NCBI GenBank assembly: GCA_027625915.1
Contig: JANTQA010000063.1
Location: 2,604,001 to 2,668,000, forward strand
Length of the DNA: 64,000 nt
Source: Anaeramoeba flamelloides
Taxonomy: Eukaryota; Metamonada; Anaeramoebidae
Direction of reading: 5' to 3'
Part shown: in pieces, positions 1 to 11,283 of the stretch
How positions within the stretch are numbered: position 1 is the stretch's first letter
Layout: every line of letters begins with the position of its first letter
Notes under the pieces: generated by a model
The model's input: the letters and a program-made list of their open reading frames with translations, nothing else
Told to the model about the DNA's origin: nothing
The model's database searches: none
Program-made: the position numbers and the translations under genes

Positions 1-1097
1 ATTTTTAAATATTTTTTTAAAGATTTAGTTAAAAAGATATATTTCAAAATAAATTTGCCCCACTTTATTTGGAATGGTTTAGGTTAATTTTCCTAAAGTG
101 CTTTTTGGTAAAAAAGCAGAAAAATTATAATAAAATAATCAATATCTTCTTATCTAAAATTAAAAATATGAAAGAAGTCGAAGACTTATTTTGATATCTT
201 CTCAAATTATTTTATTCTTCTTATTCAAAAGATGAGGAAACGGAAAAGTGAATTTGTTTTTATTTGTAAAAAAAAAGATTTTAAAGACTTTGATAATTTG
301 CTTAAGAAAAAAAAAATTCAAAAACTTTTGTTAATCAACCAACATCCCCTAGAAAAATCTATAAACAAGAATTAACAATATGTTTAGTCAAAATAAAAAT
401 ATATAATAGAATATTTAAGTTAATCCAAAAATTAAAAATCCTTTAAGTAACAATAAATTAATTAGATCTTTTTATTTTTAAAAAAAAAACGAATCAGGAA
501 ATATTAATTGGAAATAAAAAATATTTAGAACTTGAATTCAACCAAACAATTTCAGAATGAAAAATTTAGATATTAGTTCAAGTTGGAAAGTTTTTTAGAT
601 TTTCGAGAATTTTTAGGAATTGAATAATAACAATAATTTTCCCCAATTCTTTTAAATACCAAAAACAGAACTCTAACAATATTTATCAGGGAATAATTCG
701 ACTTCAATTTGAAAACTCAGAATTTTTACAAATTATCTAATAGGTAGACATATGTTCTGAACAGAAATAAATCAAGTAATTGTGAACTATAAAAAAGGAA
801 ATACTTTAGATACGATTAAAAATTTGGACCTTTTTCTAATTTAATTGTCCAGTGAAGAAAAATAATTAAAAAAATCTTGAATTCTGAATTAAAAAAAAAA
901 TAATATATTTAATTTAATAAAAAATAATAATAATATTATTATTATTTTTGATATTATTAGAAAAAAAAATCCTGTATCTTTATTAACCTAAGTGAGTGAT
1001 AAACTTATTTTCGAGTATTTTAATAATTTTCAAAATTAAAATTTAGAAATTGGGGTCAAAAAGAGGGCTTAATAATAACTATTTAATAACAAAAAAA
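1..1097 (+). mobile_element. decayed 3' end of a LINE (non-LTR retrotransposon)
   Basis: Translating the plus strand in several frames gives broken pieces that parallel the better preserved LINE at 21.4-22.6 kb: SSSWKV near 565 matches its STSWKV, STS...KLRIFTNYL near 700-740 matches STILKFRTFTNCLN, and a last piece near 1005-1070 (LIFEYFNNF) matches its C-terminal helix. Many stops and frameshifts separate the pieces. The copy ends in an A-run at about 1088-1097, the expected poly(A) tail of a LINE. The 5' part lies outside the window or is lost. The zinc-knuckle cysteines are no longer readable. An old, dead copy. Confidence 0.55.
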
Positions 1098-2468
1098 AGA
1101 ACCTAAAGTTATATTTTCAAAGAAAAATCAATAATATACATTCCTAAGTAGACTTGAATTCTGTAAAACCTAACAACAGTTTCTTTTTTTTTTTTTTGAT
1201 TTTTTTCCATTTCAAGTCCCATAACGAAAAATAATAAAACAAATCAAAAATCCAAATTCTTTTGTACAATTACCTTAATCTAAAAATCCAATATAAGGAT
1301 GAAATCATGTGTCAATAATAAAATAGTTCAAAATTTATGGATTTTGGTTTGAAATTATATTTAAATATAAAGAATAATTTTTTTTTCATTAATTAAATGA
1401 ATTAAACTTTTTTTCAGTCAAAGCTGCCTACTTTTTATGAGTGGATTACATATGTTTAAAGGGTTTACATGTATATTATAAGAAAAAAAATATATTCTGG
1501 AAATCTTCAAAATTGAAATCATTTTTTTACATTTTTGTTTTTTTTTTTTCGATTTTTTTTTGACACTTAACTCATTTGCAAAAATTTTTTTACAAGATCA
1601 ATAGTCACTTGGTAAAAACTTGTTATTCTGATGATATTAAAACTGTGGAAATGATTGTTGAGAAATCATATTGATTTCTATTGGAATTTTATTCAATCTT
1701 TGATCCTACTGATATTTGAATAATAAAAGTGAAAAATTTTCACTTCATTTTCATTTCCTTTTTAAAAAAGAGACCACAAATCCCAACACACTTCGTTTGG
1801 TGACTTGATTTCTAAAAGAAAAGTATGGAAAATGAAGTGAAAATTGTTTCCTATTTATTATTCAAATACCAATAGAAGATCAAAACAAACATCCTTGTTT
1901 TTCAAAATGAGACCTAAGAATTTGAGTTTTTTAATTTTTAAGAAAATCTATTGATTAATTAGTTTTCTTCGAGACGTCTATCAACAATTCTTTGATGTGT
2001 ATTATTCTGATTATTTCTTATTTGTTCTTCAAAGATCAATTATATAAAATAATTGATATTTGAAAAAAATGTTTTTTTTTGGATATCCTTTTGACTGAAG
2101 CAAACTTTATAAAAATCAGAGCTACCAAAATGTTTCCATTTTTGGAATTTTAGAATCACAAAAATTAAATTTTAATTTTTAAAATAATTGAGCCATAAAA
2201 TGTGTTTATTTTTTTTTTTAAATTTTATATTGCTATTTGTTTTTCTTTTTTAATAATTAAAAAGAATCACTAAAGAAAGAACAAAGTAAGAGAAATCATG
2301 ATTATTTTTTCAACTTCAGAAATTATTACCAAAATATGATAAATCTCCGAGGTATTCAAATTAATTGTGAAGGTTTAAATTGAGAATTTGTTGAAGTATT
2401 TGGCATTTAATTAAGAAGAAATGATTTTTGAATAGTTATTTTTTAATCATTCATTGATCAGCGAAGGT
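1098..2468. other. intergenic stretch, no gene seen
   Basis: Apart from the foldback repeat at 1400-2115 this holds only A/T-rich sequence and homopolymer runs. The last 350 bases are the 3' flank of the CacyBP gene. Confidence 0.6.
1400..2115. repeat. foldback repeat family A, copy 1
   Basis: An imperfect palindrome of about 700 bp centred near 1780. GATATTTGAATAATAAAAG on the left is matched in reverse by the stretch around 1850-1870. The outer ends both read TTCAGTCAAA facing inwards (about 1412 and 2098). No coding sequence is inside. Copies occur at 6755-7465 (opposite orientation), 26040-26530 and 28575-28850, so this is a dispersed, non-autonomous element. The TTAAACT...TTCAGTCAAAG termini resemble those of the TA-flanked MITE at 23848-24302, suggesting Tc1/mariner-type mobilisation. 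Confidence 0.7.
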
Positions 2469-3597
2469 TTAGTCAAGTTCTTCTTTCATTTTTTCTTCTC
2501 TTGACTTTGTCCAAGACTATTATTTTGTTAAAGTATAATTTGAATTTATATTGAAAGAGAGAATAAAAAAGAATAAAAAAGGTTTTCTTCAATAACTGTT
2601 CCGAAATGACTACAAGATGCCGTAGAATATAACTGAGAAATAAAAAGAGTTTTTTTTTAGAATTACTTACTTCAGCAATCATTCTTTTTGTTTGATCGTC
2701 ACCTTCTTGATACATTTTTTTCATCAAGTTCATCATTCCTGCTTGTGGGTCTTCGTCTTTTTCTTTTTCGTCACCGAGGTTTTTATAGGGATTTTTTTTA
2801 TAACGAAGCTGTTGCCAATGCTCTTTACTTGTTTTTTTTAAGATGAGTTCGATTCTATTTCTTTTAATTCTTTTGGAGTTTTTGTTTTTGGTTTTGTTTG
2901 TGTTGGTTGTTTATTTTGTGTTGATTTGTTTGGTGTTTGAAAAGTGAGTAAAAAAAATTAAGAAAAAAGTCAAAATCTTGGGTAAATAAAAATTCAAATA
3001 AAAAGAAAAGAGGAATGATTAAAAAAATTACTTAATACTGGATGCGTTACCGTCAATTGGTTTTGAAAGGTTAGGAAGAGAAAGTTTATGATTTTTGCCA
3101 TTAAAGTCGACAATTAATAATAAAACACGGTTTGATTTAAATTCGCTTGTAATATTTTTTTTATTCAGTTTTCCAATACCTGGCAATTTGACATAAATCC
3201 TTTTGTTTATTTATTAATCAAAAAAAAGAATTTAAAAATAGAAAAGGAATTAAAATTAAGAGGTTAACCATTTTCGATTGGAAGAGTTATATTATTATAA
3301 AAAAAAAAAAAAAAAAAAAATTCAATTCATTTATACGTACGTAACTGCAGAGGTGTCTTGGGTATAAGAGTATGATGTAATGTTCACAAACCTAAGTTTA
3401 GGTTTCTTTTCTAGTTCAATTGTTTCAATTGGTTTTGTTTCTTTTTTTTTTTCTTCTTCGATCGTTTTGTTTTCTTCTGTCATTTTTTTCTTTGTTAATT
3501 CAATACCACCAAGAATAATTTTTTTTACATTTTCCCTTTGGCTAATTTCTAAAAGTTTTTCAAGTTCTTCTAAATCTTTTGTAATTTCTTCAGACAT
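2469..3597 (-). CDS. CACYBP: calcyclin-binding protein / Siah-interacting protein (CacyBP/SIP) homologue
   Basis: Four exons on the minus strand: 3597-3341, 3199-3032, 2854-2671 and 2516-2469, joined by GT-AG introns of 141, 177 and 154 bp, giving 218 residues (human protein 228). Exon 1 carries the helical N-terminal dimerisation segment (MSEEITKDLEELEKLLE). Exons 1-2 encode the CS domain, ending in the strands VDFNGKNHKLSLPNLSKPI. Exons 3-4 hold the C-terminal SGS region, where GMMNLMKKMYQEGDD and KRMIAE|SWTKSREE line up with human GLMNVLKKIYEDGDD and KRTINKAWVESREK. In animals the protein bridges Siah1 to Skp1 in beta-catenin degradation and binds S100 and Hsp90-type partners; that role here is inferred. 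Splice sites were chosen by frame continuity and homology. At the exon 3 start an acceptor nine bases upstream of the chosen one would also keep frame. It is divergently paired with the E2 gene. Confidence 0.93.
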
Positions 3598-3833
3598 TTT
3601 GTTTTAATTATAAAATATTTTGAGAGTATTTTCAAAAAAATGAAAAAAAAATTACTTTTTTCAGGTTAACAAGATATTCACAAAGTGAGTCAGTATCGAA
3701 GAGACACTTTAACAATTTAGCAATTTAGAAATTATCCCTTTTTCTTACTGATTTTAAGGGAATGTAGTTACTCCCTTAATGCATAATTTATTAATAATTA
3801 TTTATCCATTTTTTTTTCATTGTGATAAAAAAA
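3598..3833. promoter_or_regulatory. shared intergenic promoter region, CACYBP (-) / RAD6-type E2 (+)
   Basis: Only 236 bp separate the two divergent start codons, so both promoters and 5' leaders must fit here or overlap the genes. I see no clear TATA motif that stands out from the general A/T richness; the A-rich run just before the E2 ATG fits the usual start context in such genomes. Bidirectional control is an inference from the spacing. Confidence 0.5.
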
Positions 3834-6800
3834 ATGACTACAACTGCTCGTAAAAGATTAATTCGGGACTTAAAGTCTCTTCAAAAACCAGGAAACTTCT
3901 ATGGAATTCACGTAAAGATATTCTCCAAACTGATTTCTCTTTCAAATACTTTTAAAATAAAACCAATTCTTTGAAAACAAACATTTAAACAATAAATAGG
4001 CGCACCCAGCAGACAACGATATTTATTTTTGGAGTGCAGTAATTTATGGCCCTGAAGATACAGGTAAATATTTTTTCTTTCTTGAAGAGTAATTAAAAAG
4101 GAGAGGGAATTCTCACACCCATTCTCCTTCCTTTTTAATTTTTCTAGTTTTCACATTAAAAAGAAAAAGGAAAAAGAACAAAGAAAAAACAAAAAACAAA
4201 AAACAAAAAGAATGGTACAAAAACGATCAATTCAAACAACCTTGTTTCATCTCTTTTCAATCCATTAATTTGTTTAAACATCCTTCAAATTATAGCTTGG
4301 GAAGGTGGCACCTTTAAATTAACAATGCAATTTACTGAGGAGTATCCGAACAAGCCCCCTAATGTGAAATTTATAAGCAAAATTTTCCATCCAAATGTCT
4401 ACACCGATGGCAGTATTTGTTTAAATCTTTTGCAATCTGATTGGTCGCCGTTGTACGAAGTTTCTGCAATTCTTACTGCAATACAAGTACACTAGTTTTC
4501 TTTTTTTTTTTTTTTTTAATTTCTTTATTTTTATTGTATGTTTCCTGCAATTTTAAAAAAGTTCTGTAACAAAGGTCCAAAAAGGTTTCCATAAAAACAT
4601 TTGGAAGACCAAAATGTCGCTATTTTTAGAACCATAATAAACGCTGTTTTGTCACACTTTTTGAAAAACTGCTGTGATCATCGTAACAAAATTTCTTATT
4701 TCTTGGTATCTTTCTTTCTTTTTTTCCTTTTTATAACTGATCTAATAGTCACTATTATCTGACCCCAACACCTCTAGCCCTGGTAAGTTATTAAATTTCA
4801 TTCTTTCTATTTTCTCTTCTTGTTTTCTTCTTAAAACACTTCAAAAAAAATTCTTATTATTTTGAGAAATGCCCAGAAGAACTTTGTGATTAGTTTAACG
4901 GAATTTTTTAAAAAAAAAGAAATGAGTAAATTTACTCTTCACCTCGTTTGTTTTTTTTTTTAAGGTAACTTCAGAAATAATCAAAAAAGATTACAAAATT
5001 AAAATTACATCATATTTCATCCTTTTTCTGTCTCTGTAGATTTTGGATTGGAACAAAAATTTGGTTTATTTTTTTTATTCAAGAACAAACTTTTAGCCAG
5101 ATAAAGGTAATACAGTTTGTTAAATAATCCGTGTTGACTTTCATAAATTTTTTTTTTCAACTTTTTATTGTTGTTTTGGAATTTTTTGGGTTTTTAATTG
5201 TCCTTTTGAAAATTGTTTTAAGTGTTTTTTATTTTTAATTGTTTTTGGAATTAAAATTTTTCAAGATTGTGTTTATTTTTCAAAAAGAAGCATATCTTGA
5301 TCATAATACCATATATTCATCAAGAGATAATCAAAAATTTTTTTTCAAAGATCCTTCAAGATATTTTTAACTTCTAATTGAATTCAAACCCCAAAGATCT
5401 TCATTAGCCACCGAGAATAGATATTTTTAGAGATCTAATTCGTTCTCATTATTACGTAAAATTTATTTTTATTGATTTGACCAATGCTCTTGTAGAATTT
5501 AAATACTGTTATTTTCCAATTAATTTATGAAAATTTTTATTTCAAGTTCCATAATGAAAATAGAATATTATTTATTACTGTTACAATCAAATTAGTAGAG
5601 TAAAAATTTTGTCTTAGAGTTAAATAAGGAAGTTTATATTATTGTCTAAAAAAATCATTTCTAAACATGTTGTAAAGAATTTTGGATTTTCTTTCAACTT
5701 ATAAACTAGAAAAATATTTTGGAATGTGAACTAAAAATTTTCATTTTTTAATTGGAAAATAATAGTAGTATAAAATTTCAGCTGATTAACTTATTTTTTC
5801 AATTCTGGAATATTACTTTATCTAGGATTCTTGGTTCGCCCGATAGATATCACAAAAAAGAACGAGGTAAATTTATAAATAAAGTTCATCAATTACAAGA
5901 GATGATTTTAAGGCTAATTGCTAAGGTAAAAATTGAAAATAAACTGAAATTTTTAAATCATATCTTTTTCAAAAAAACTTGAAAATTTTTGAAATCATTT
6001 TTGCACATTTAGAAAGACACAAAACAGTTTTTCAGAAAAATCCTTGTCTTTTTTTTGTTTTTGTTTTTTTATGATCAAATTGAAAGATTAGGTGATTGTA
6101 GATTTTGGTGACAAATTTGTTTAAATTTGATTGGGTTCGTTCTTAAATAAGGCGACTGAAGTTGGAAGTTCGTGGAACAATGATTTGGTAAAAAGTACTA
6201 TTGTAAATACTGTTTAATTTGGAAAAGACAGTTTTACTTAACTGTATTTTTAATAAACAATAGAATAAATTTCAAAAACAAAAATTATTAAAAACATAAA
6301 AAACACTCTTTAAAAAAAAAAACAACAATTATATACAAAAACAATACAAACAATTTTCAAAAACACAAATTAAAAACCCAAAAAATTCCAAAACAACAAT
6401 AAAAAGTTGAAAAAAAAGATTTATGAAAGTCAACACGAATTATTTAACATACTGTGCAGAAAATGGAGATTTTGTAAAGGGTAGTTTAATTGTTCATTAA
6501 ATTTTTGGTTTATTTAACTCTCTCCTAAATAAAACTTTTTAAAAATCTGTAAAAAAGAAAATTTTCAATCTAAAAATTAAATTTCAAAAAAACAATTTCA
6601 AAAAAGGTTATTCTACAAAAAATTTTCAGTTCAATTTTTTCTTCTAATAATTCAGGAAATCAATTTTAATGAAGGAATCATAATAATAAACCTAAAATTC
6701 TCGATTTTTGAGAGAGTTAAAACAGTTAAAAGAAACATAATATCAATTGAAAAAAATAAACCATGTTTCTTTCAAATGTACCCAAATTTTTTTTTCAAAC

Positions 6801-9342
6801 ACCAATTATTTTTGATAATTATCCTTTGAAGAACAAATATAAAATAAGAATAATATAGATCCAAGAAAATAGTTGATATCCTTCTGGGATAAAACTAAAA
6901 AATCAATAGATTTTCTTAAAAATTGAAAAACTAAAATTCTTAGGGCTACTATTGAGAAAAACAACAATGATAATTTTGATCTTCTACTGATATTTGAATA
7001 ATTAATAGGAAACAATTTTAACTTCATTTTTCATACTTTTCTTTTAGAAATAAAGCCCCAAAGCAAAGTGTGTTGGTATTTGTGGTCTCTATTTGAAAAA
7101 AGGAAATGAAAATGAAGTGAAAATTTTTCACATTTATTAATCAAATATCAAGATCAAAGATTGAATAAAATTTCAATAGAAATCAATATGATTTCTCTGC
7201 AATCATTTACACACTTTCAATAACATGTAAATAACACCATTTTTACCTAGTGCCTATCGATCTTGCAATAAAAAATTAAAAATTTGCAAAATGAATTATG
7301 TTTCAAAAAAAAAGAAAAAAAGCAAATCATGTACAAAAATGTGAAAAAATGATTTCAATTTTGAAAATTTCTAATAATAAATTTTTCTTTTAATATTGAT
7401 TTAAACCCTTTAAACACGTGCAATTTCCTCATTACTATGACTAGATCCCTTTGACTGGAAAGTGTTTTATCTATTTATTTGATTGTAATACTCAATATTT
7501 AAATAAGTAAATATTTTCCGACTACCAATTAAGCAACAAATATTTAAGATTAAAAAATAAATTTCATTAGGAGATTTTGGGAAAAAATATTTTTTTTCTC
7601 AAAATTATCATTTTTTTGAAAAGATTATTATTTTAAATCATTGTTTTTGTAATACACTCCTTTTTATAAAATTAATTGTTTAGATATTCTTTCAAAATAT
7701 TTTATATTTATAAATAATCCCTTTTGATTGTTAAAAACATTTAAAGAATATGAAATAATTGTAAAAAAAAAAAAATGGTTTAGTTCATAAAACTTTTTAT
7801 TGTAGGGTTATTTGTCTATAAATCTTCTTGATTTTTTGTTAAATCTAAATGAGTATGTTACTCATTTCTAATTTTGTAAATTAGTTGCTTGTTCATTGAA
7901 ATAATGTTTCATTAAAGCAAGTAAAATCATTTTTTTGTAGTTTCATTGTTCAAAATTAAAGAAAAAAATACACATAGATACCAAACCAAAACTACTTAAA
8001 AACATAAAATTTCAAAGAAAAAAAAAAGGCACTTTTTTTTCTTTTTAATGAAATTAATTTAATTATTAAATAAATGAGCAAAGTAATTTTAATTGCTTTT
8101 TTATTTTTGAGAGTTTTACTTTGATAGTTGGGGTCAATATATCACATTTGGTGAGACAACCTACGAACCGAAAATCAATTTTCCTATTTCCAACTTCTTA
8201 AACTTATAATTTAGTAGATTTTTACTTATAAACTCTTTTTCAAATAAAAGGGCACAGAAAATTTCAAGAATTATTTATAATCGAATCAAATTAATTGTAG
8301 TATCATATTAAAATATAAGAAACTCTTTAAAACATAAAAAAACAACTCAACTGAATCTTTAAAACTCAGTAAAAACAAAATAATTAAAAATTAAAATTAA
8401 ATATTTTAAAAATTGATGTGCCCTTTTATTTGAAATGAGAAATCTCGTTTTTTGGAATTGTAGGGGAAAAAAATTCAAAATCAATAAAAACTGTTGAACA
8501 AGGTGAATTGGGGAAAAGTTCTTTGCATTTTATTGAAAACTCTTTACACGTCAATTTTTTCTTATTTAAAGTCTCATATTCAATATAAAGCCTCAATTCA
8601 TCTGGGTATTTTGTTGGAATTTGTTTTTTCTTTATTTTATTTTTTCTATGTTCCAGGACATCAATCAAATAATGACCTTTCTTAATTCCTATATCTAGCT
8701 CATTCGAAATCAAACTTAAACTGTTTCCATTTTTATACTCGCAGATGATTTCCAAATTGGTTACTTCTTATCTTGTTTTTTCATTTGCCAACTGTTCAAT
8801 ACCCATAAATAAAAAAACAGAAAATGAATAAATGAATAAATGAAATGAAAATCACTAATAAGTAATTATCGTATTAACAATCAAATTTAATAGTATTGAT
8901 GATTTGAGAGGTGTGCCCTTTTGTTTGAAAAATAGTTTATATTAAAAATATTTTCCTTTTTTCGATAATGAAAATTGAAAATATTTAAAAAATCCAAAAT
9001 ATTAATTAATTTTGAAGAAAAGTCAAACCTTTTAAAAAACGTGTATTGATTGAAAACAGAAACAAACTGCATCCCTAAATTAATAAAATGATTAAGCAAT
9101 ATTTTCTTTTTCTTTTTTATGAATTTCTTATTAAGATGAATATAAATGTTATTTAATTTTTATATTAGATCCAAAAAAAAAACATTCAAGATACAGAATC
9201 TAATTTTTTCCGTTATACGTTCTTATTTAAAATTTTTTAATTTATAATAGCCAACAACACAGCTGCAAAATTATTCAATATAAATAAAAAAGAATATTAT
9301 CAGAAAGTCCGTCAAGTTGTTGAACAAAGTTGGTTTGATTAA
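3834..9342 (+). CDS. RAD6: RAD6/UBE2A-type ubiquitin-conjugating enzyme E2
   Basis: Five exons: 3834-3911, 4000-4063, 4296-4486, 4749-4782 and 9251-9342, giving 152 residues, the same length as human UBE2A. The order is N-terminal helix ([17 protein letters not shown]), beta-meander with [11 protein letters not shown], the EEYPNKPP turn, the HPN motif (residues 79-81) and the catalytic cysteine in DGSICL at residue 89 (human Cys88). [11 protein letters not shown] then follows. The last exon supplies the C-terminal helices, NTAAKLF...VVEQSWFD, matching human QAAQLYQ...IVEQSWRDC. RAD6 enzymes transfer ubiquitin to histone H2B (with Bre1) and PCNA (with Rad18). The first three introns are short (88, 232 and 262 bp); the last is 4468 bp because of transposon insertions. 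Phase is kept across all junctions (CCT G|CC). Without the distant exon the protein would lack its last third. Confidence 0.93.
5113..6454. mobile_element. long-TIR non-autonomous element, Tc1/mariner-type ends (in E2 intron)
   Basis: The left end, TA|CAGTTTGTTAAATAAT, and the right end read in reverse, CA|CAGTATGTTAAATAAT, begin inverted arms of roughly 180-200 bp that share GTGTTGACTTTCATAAAT and a long T-rich tract. The flanking TA is intact on the left (5111-5112) and changed to CA on the right. No transposase is inside. A family D MITE (5506-5765) interrupts the interior, so this element is the older insertion. Confidence 0.7.
5506..5765. mobile_element. MITE family D, copy 1 (260 bp)
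   Basis: Terminal inverted repeats read CTGTTATTTTCCAATTA (left) and CTATTATTTTCCAATTA (right, reversed), flanked by TA on both sides (5504-5505, 5766-5767). The internal sequence (AATTAGTAGAGTAAAAATTT and TATAAACTAGAAAAATATTT) recurs in copies at 36100-36355 and 39988-40240. It is non-coding; the TA target duplication points to a Tc1/mariner-type transposase acting in trans. Confidence 0.8.
6755..7465. repeat. foldback repeat family A, copy 2 (inverted relative to copy 1)
   Basis: Reverse complement of the 1400-2115 repeat along nearly its whole length: GAAGAACAAATATAAAATAA near 6830, the GATATTTGAATAATTAATAG arm near 6980, and the terminal TTTGACTGG near 7450. It lies in the last E2 intron. 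Being inverted relative to copy 1 with the CacyBP-E2 pair between them, the two copies could support inversion of this segment. Confidence 0.7.
8231..8940. mobile_element. remnant of a Tc1-like transposon with GGGCACA ends (in E2 intron)
   Basis: The left end, TA|AACTCTTTTTCAAATAAAAG followed by GGCACAG (8231), has two inverted partners, at 8418-8444 and 8912-8937, each reading TGTGCCCTTTT(A/G)TTTGAAA. The partner at 8912 makes a roughly 700 bp element enclosing the transposase N-terminal fragment at 8426-8755; the one at 8418 makes a 210 bp derivative. Either an internal deletion derivative sits beside a decayed parent, or a short element landed in a longer one. The ends resemble those of the Tc1 copy at 47633-48665. 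Confidence 0.5.
8426..8755 (-). pseudogene. Tc1/mariner transposase N-terminal (helix-turn-helix) fragment
   Basis: A 109-residue open frame. [21 protein letters not shown] looks like a first helix-turn-helix, and a linker rich in K followed by [25 protein letters not shown] and CSTVF resembles the second DNA-binding half of Tc1/Tc3 transposases (usually ...GRPRKLT-ee.-l...-Tv.r). Upstream in the same frame are a stop and MGIEQLAN, so the true N-terminus is broken. No DDE catalytic part follows; the frame runs into the terminal repeat. Assigned to Tc1 from motif shape and the flanking GGGCACA repeats only. Confidence 0.45.
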
Positions 9343-9937
9343 TTGTTTTTTTTTCTTTGGATTTACAATGAATTGAAAGCCGGATAATAATCGAATCATA
9401 TATATATATACAAGAATATTTATATGAAATAATAAACAAATATGTTAATACTCAAACATAAATAATTTTTATTGTTTTTTGTTTTTTTTTTTGCTTTGTT
9501 CTGATGCTTTTCTTTTATATTTCCAAAATAATTAATTTATTTTGGAATTTCTTTTGATTTTTTTGTTATTAAAAAAAAAGAAAAAAAAAAAAATAATGTG
9601 TTGACTATCTTTCTCTCCTTTAAATGTGTTACTACGCCATTATACAAACTTTTGTTAATTTGAAGACTAAGAAGAAAATGAATAAATTCCCTTTATTTCT
9701 TTTGAAAAAAAATGAATATTTTTGATGTATTTTTTTTTTTTTTCAAAAAAAATCTAAGGGATTTTTTTAAAAATAATTATTTTTTACCAATAGAACCAGG
9801 TTATTTCCAAAAAAGTGTAGCAAATTTATTTTAAACTTTATTTAATATTATTATTCAAATGTATGAAATGGTTATTCGTCATTAATTTATTCGAGGTTTT
9901 GATGATATCTATGCTTAATTCTGGATAAAGTTACAAA

Positions 9938-10105
9938 AATCGTGATTATCTTTAAAAAATCGCGATAATTTCTATCAAATCTCAATATTCAATATTATCG
10001 CGATAATTTAACAAATCGTGATATTCGATAAGATAGCAATAATTGTTGGAAAATGGTAATAAATATTTAAAAATTGTGAGAAATGATAAAATATCGCGAT
10101 ATTAT
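9938..10105. repeat. degenerate ATCGCGATA-type repeat patch
   Basis: ATCGCGATAATTT, TTATCGCGATAATTTAACAA, ATCGTGATATTCGATA and ATATCGCGATATTATAG occur irregularly over about 170 bp, in sequence that otherwise almost lacks CG dinucleotides. Weaker forms (TTGCGATATATTAGAATATTG, ATCATGATAAT, TTATCGTGATTTTTAGACAA) appear near 11034-11150 and 42550-42690. Each unit is itself palindromic. Function is unknown; a protein-binding array or the end of an old repeat are both possible. Confidence 0.5.
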
Positions 10106-11283
10106 AGTTGATATGTTTTTGGGGCTAATTCTGAAATATTTTTTCAAAGAAATTTTTTTTGACTAAAAAATAGATCGATTATGTGATTAAAAGTTATTCT
10201 TTTCAAAAACAACAAAAAAGATACCTGATTCAATCAAGGATAAGATTAAAGAGTTTTTATTGCAATTGGTTTAATTTGGAAGACAAACCTATCAATCCTT
10301 TGAGATCAACAAACAATAAGAACAAAAGTTTAATAAAAATATTTTAAATCAAAACTGGTGTTGTCAATTTTTTGAATAAAAGAGCTTCTAAAACAACCAC
10401 GCTTCGCCCGTTCTTTAAAGAATGTGTTCTTGGTTAAAATATTTTCAATATTTCCAGGAAAGCTGAAAGGGGTTGGATAACATTTCAAAAGCTTTCACAA
10501 TAGCCTAACCAGATGATCACCAATTATTAAGATTTTTTGTAGATTTGTTTTCTTCTTATTATTCTTATTTCTCTTCTTTGAAAATCTTTGAATTAGACTG
10601 AAAACACAATTAGAAGTTTAATGTTTTTATTTGATCGATTACTCATAAAAAGGAAAATTACTCTTTATTCTTTTTGGTTATTGAACTTGTGAAGGTAATA
10701 ACCCCATTTTAAAAAAACTCATCGGTTTTATATTAAAGTATATTGTTGAAATGGGTTTTTATAAGTATAATCATAAAATTTGTTTGGGATTTTATATTTT
10801 GTTAAAAAAAATGTAAAGAAAACATTTTTTTTTCCACTATAAACAGTCTCATTCATTTTTTAAAGTTTCCTGTCTTTCAAAACTTTCAAAGACTTGAAGA
10901 CAATTCGCAACACATGTAATAATTTTTTACCGTTTTTTAAAGGGAAAGGTGTTGTAAAAATCAAAGAGATTTTTTTAAGGTGATTTCAAAAAAATAATTT
11001 TTCTTTTTTCGAGAAGTAAGTATTTTATTTTATTGCGATATATTAGAATATTGCGATTCTATGATTTTTCACCATAAAGTAGGACTAATCGCCACTTTTT
11101 TAAATAATATCACAAATTAATTGTTAATATCATGATAATATGTGTTATAATCAAAATCACTTTTGTCGATCATAACCCAATTTTTTTTCTTGTGAGGCAT
11201 TACGTATAAAAGATATGAATGTTTCTGGGCACAGTTAGATAAGATTTTTTTGCTATTAAAATTGGTACACAGATGTTTTCTTT

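Larger units (their letters stand above)
4783..9250 (+). other. 4468 bp terminal intron of the E2 gene, filled with transposon debris
   Basis: It starts GTAAGT after [11 protein letters not shown] and ends TAATAG before the NTAAKLF exon. Inside, in order, are a TA-flanked inverted-repeat element (5113-6454) with a second MITE inserted in it (5506-5765), a foldback family A copy (6755-7465), and Tc1-type terminal repeats with a transposase fragment (8231-8940). The other introns in this window are 69-262 bp, so its length is due to insertion. No other gene was found in it. Confidence 0.85.
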
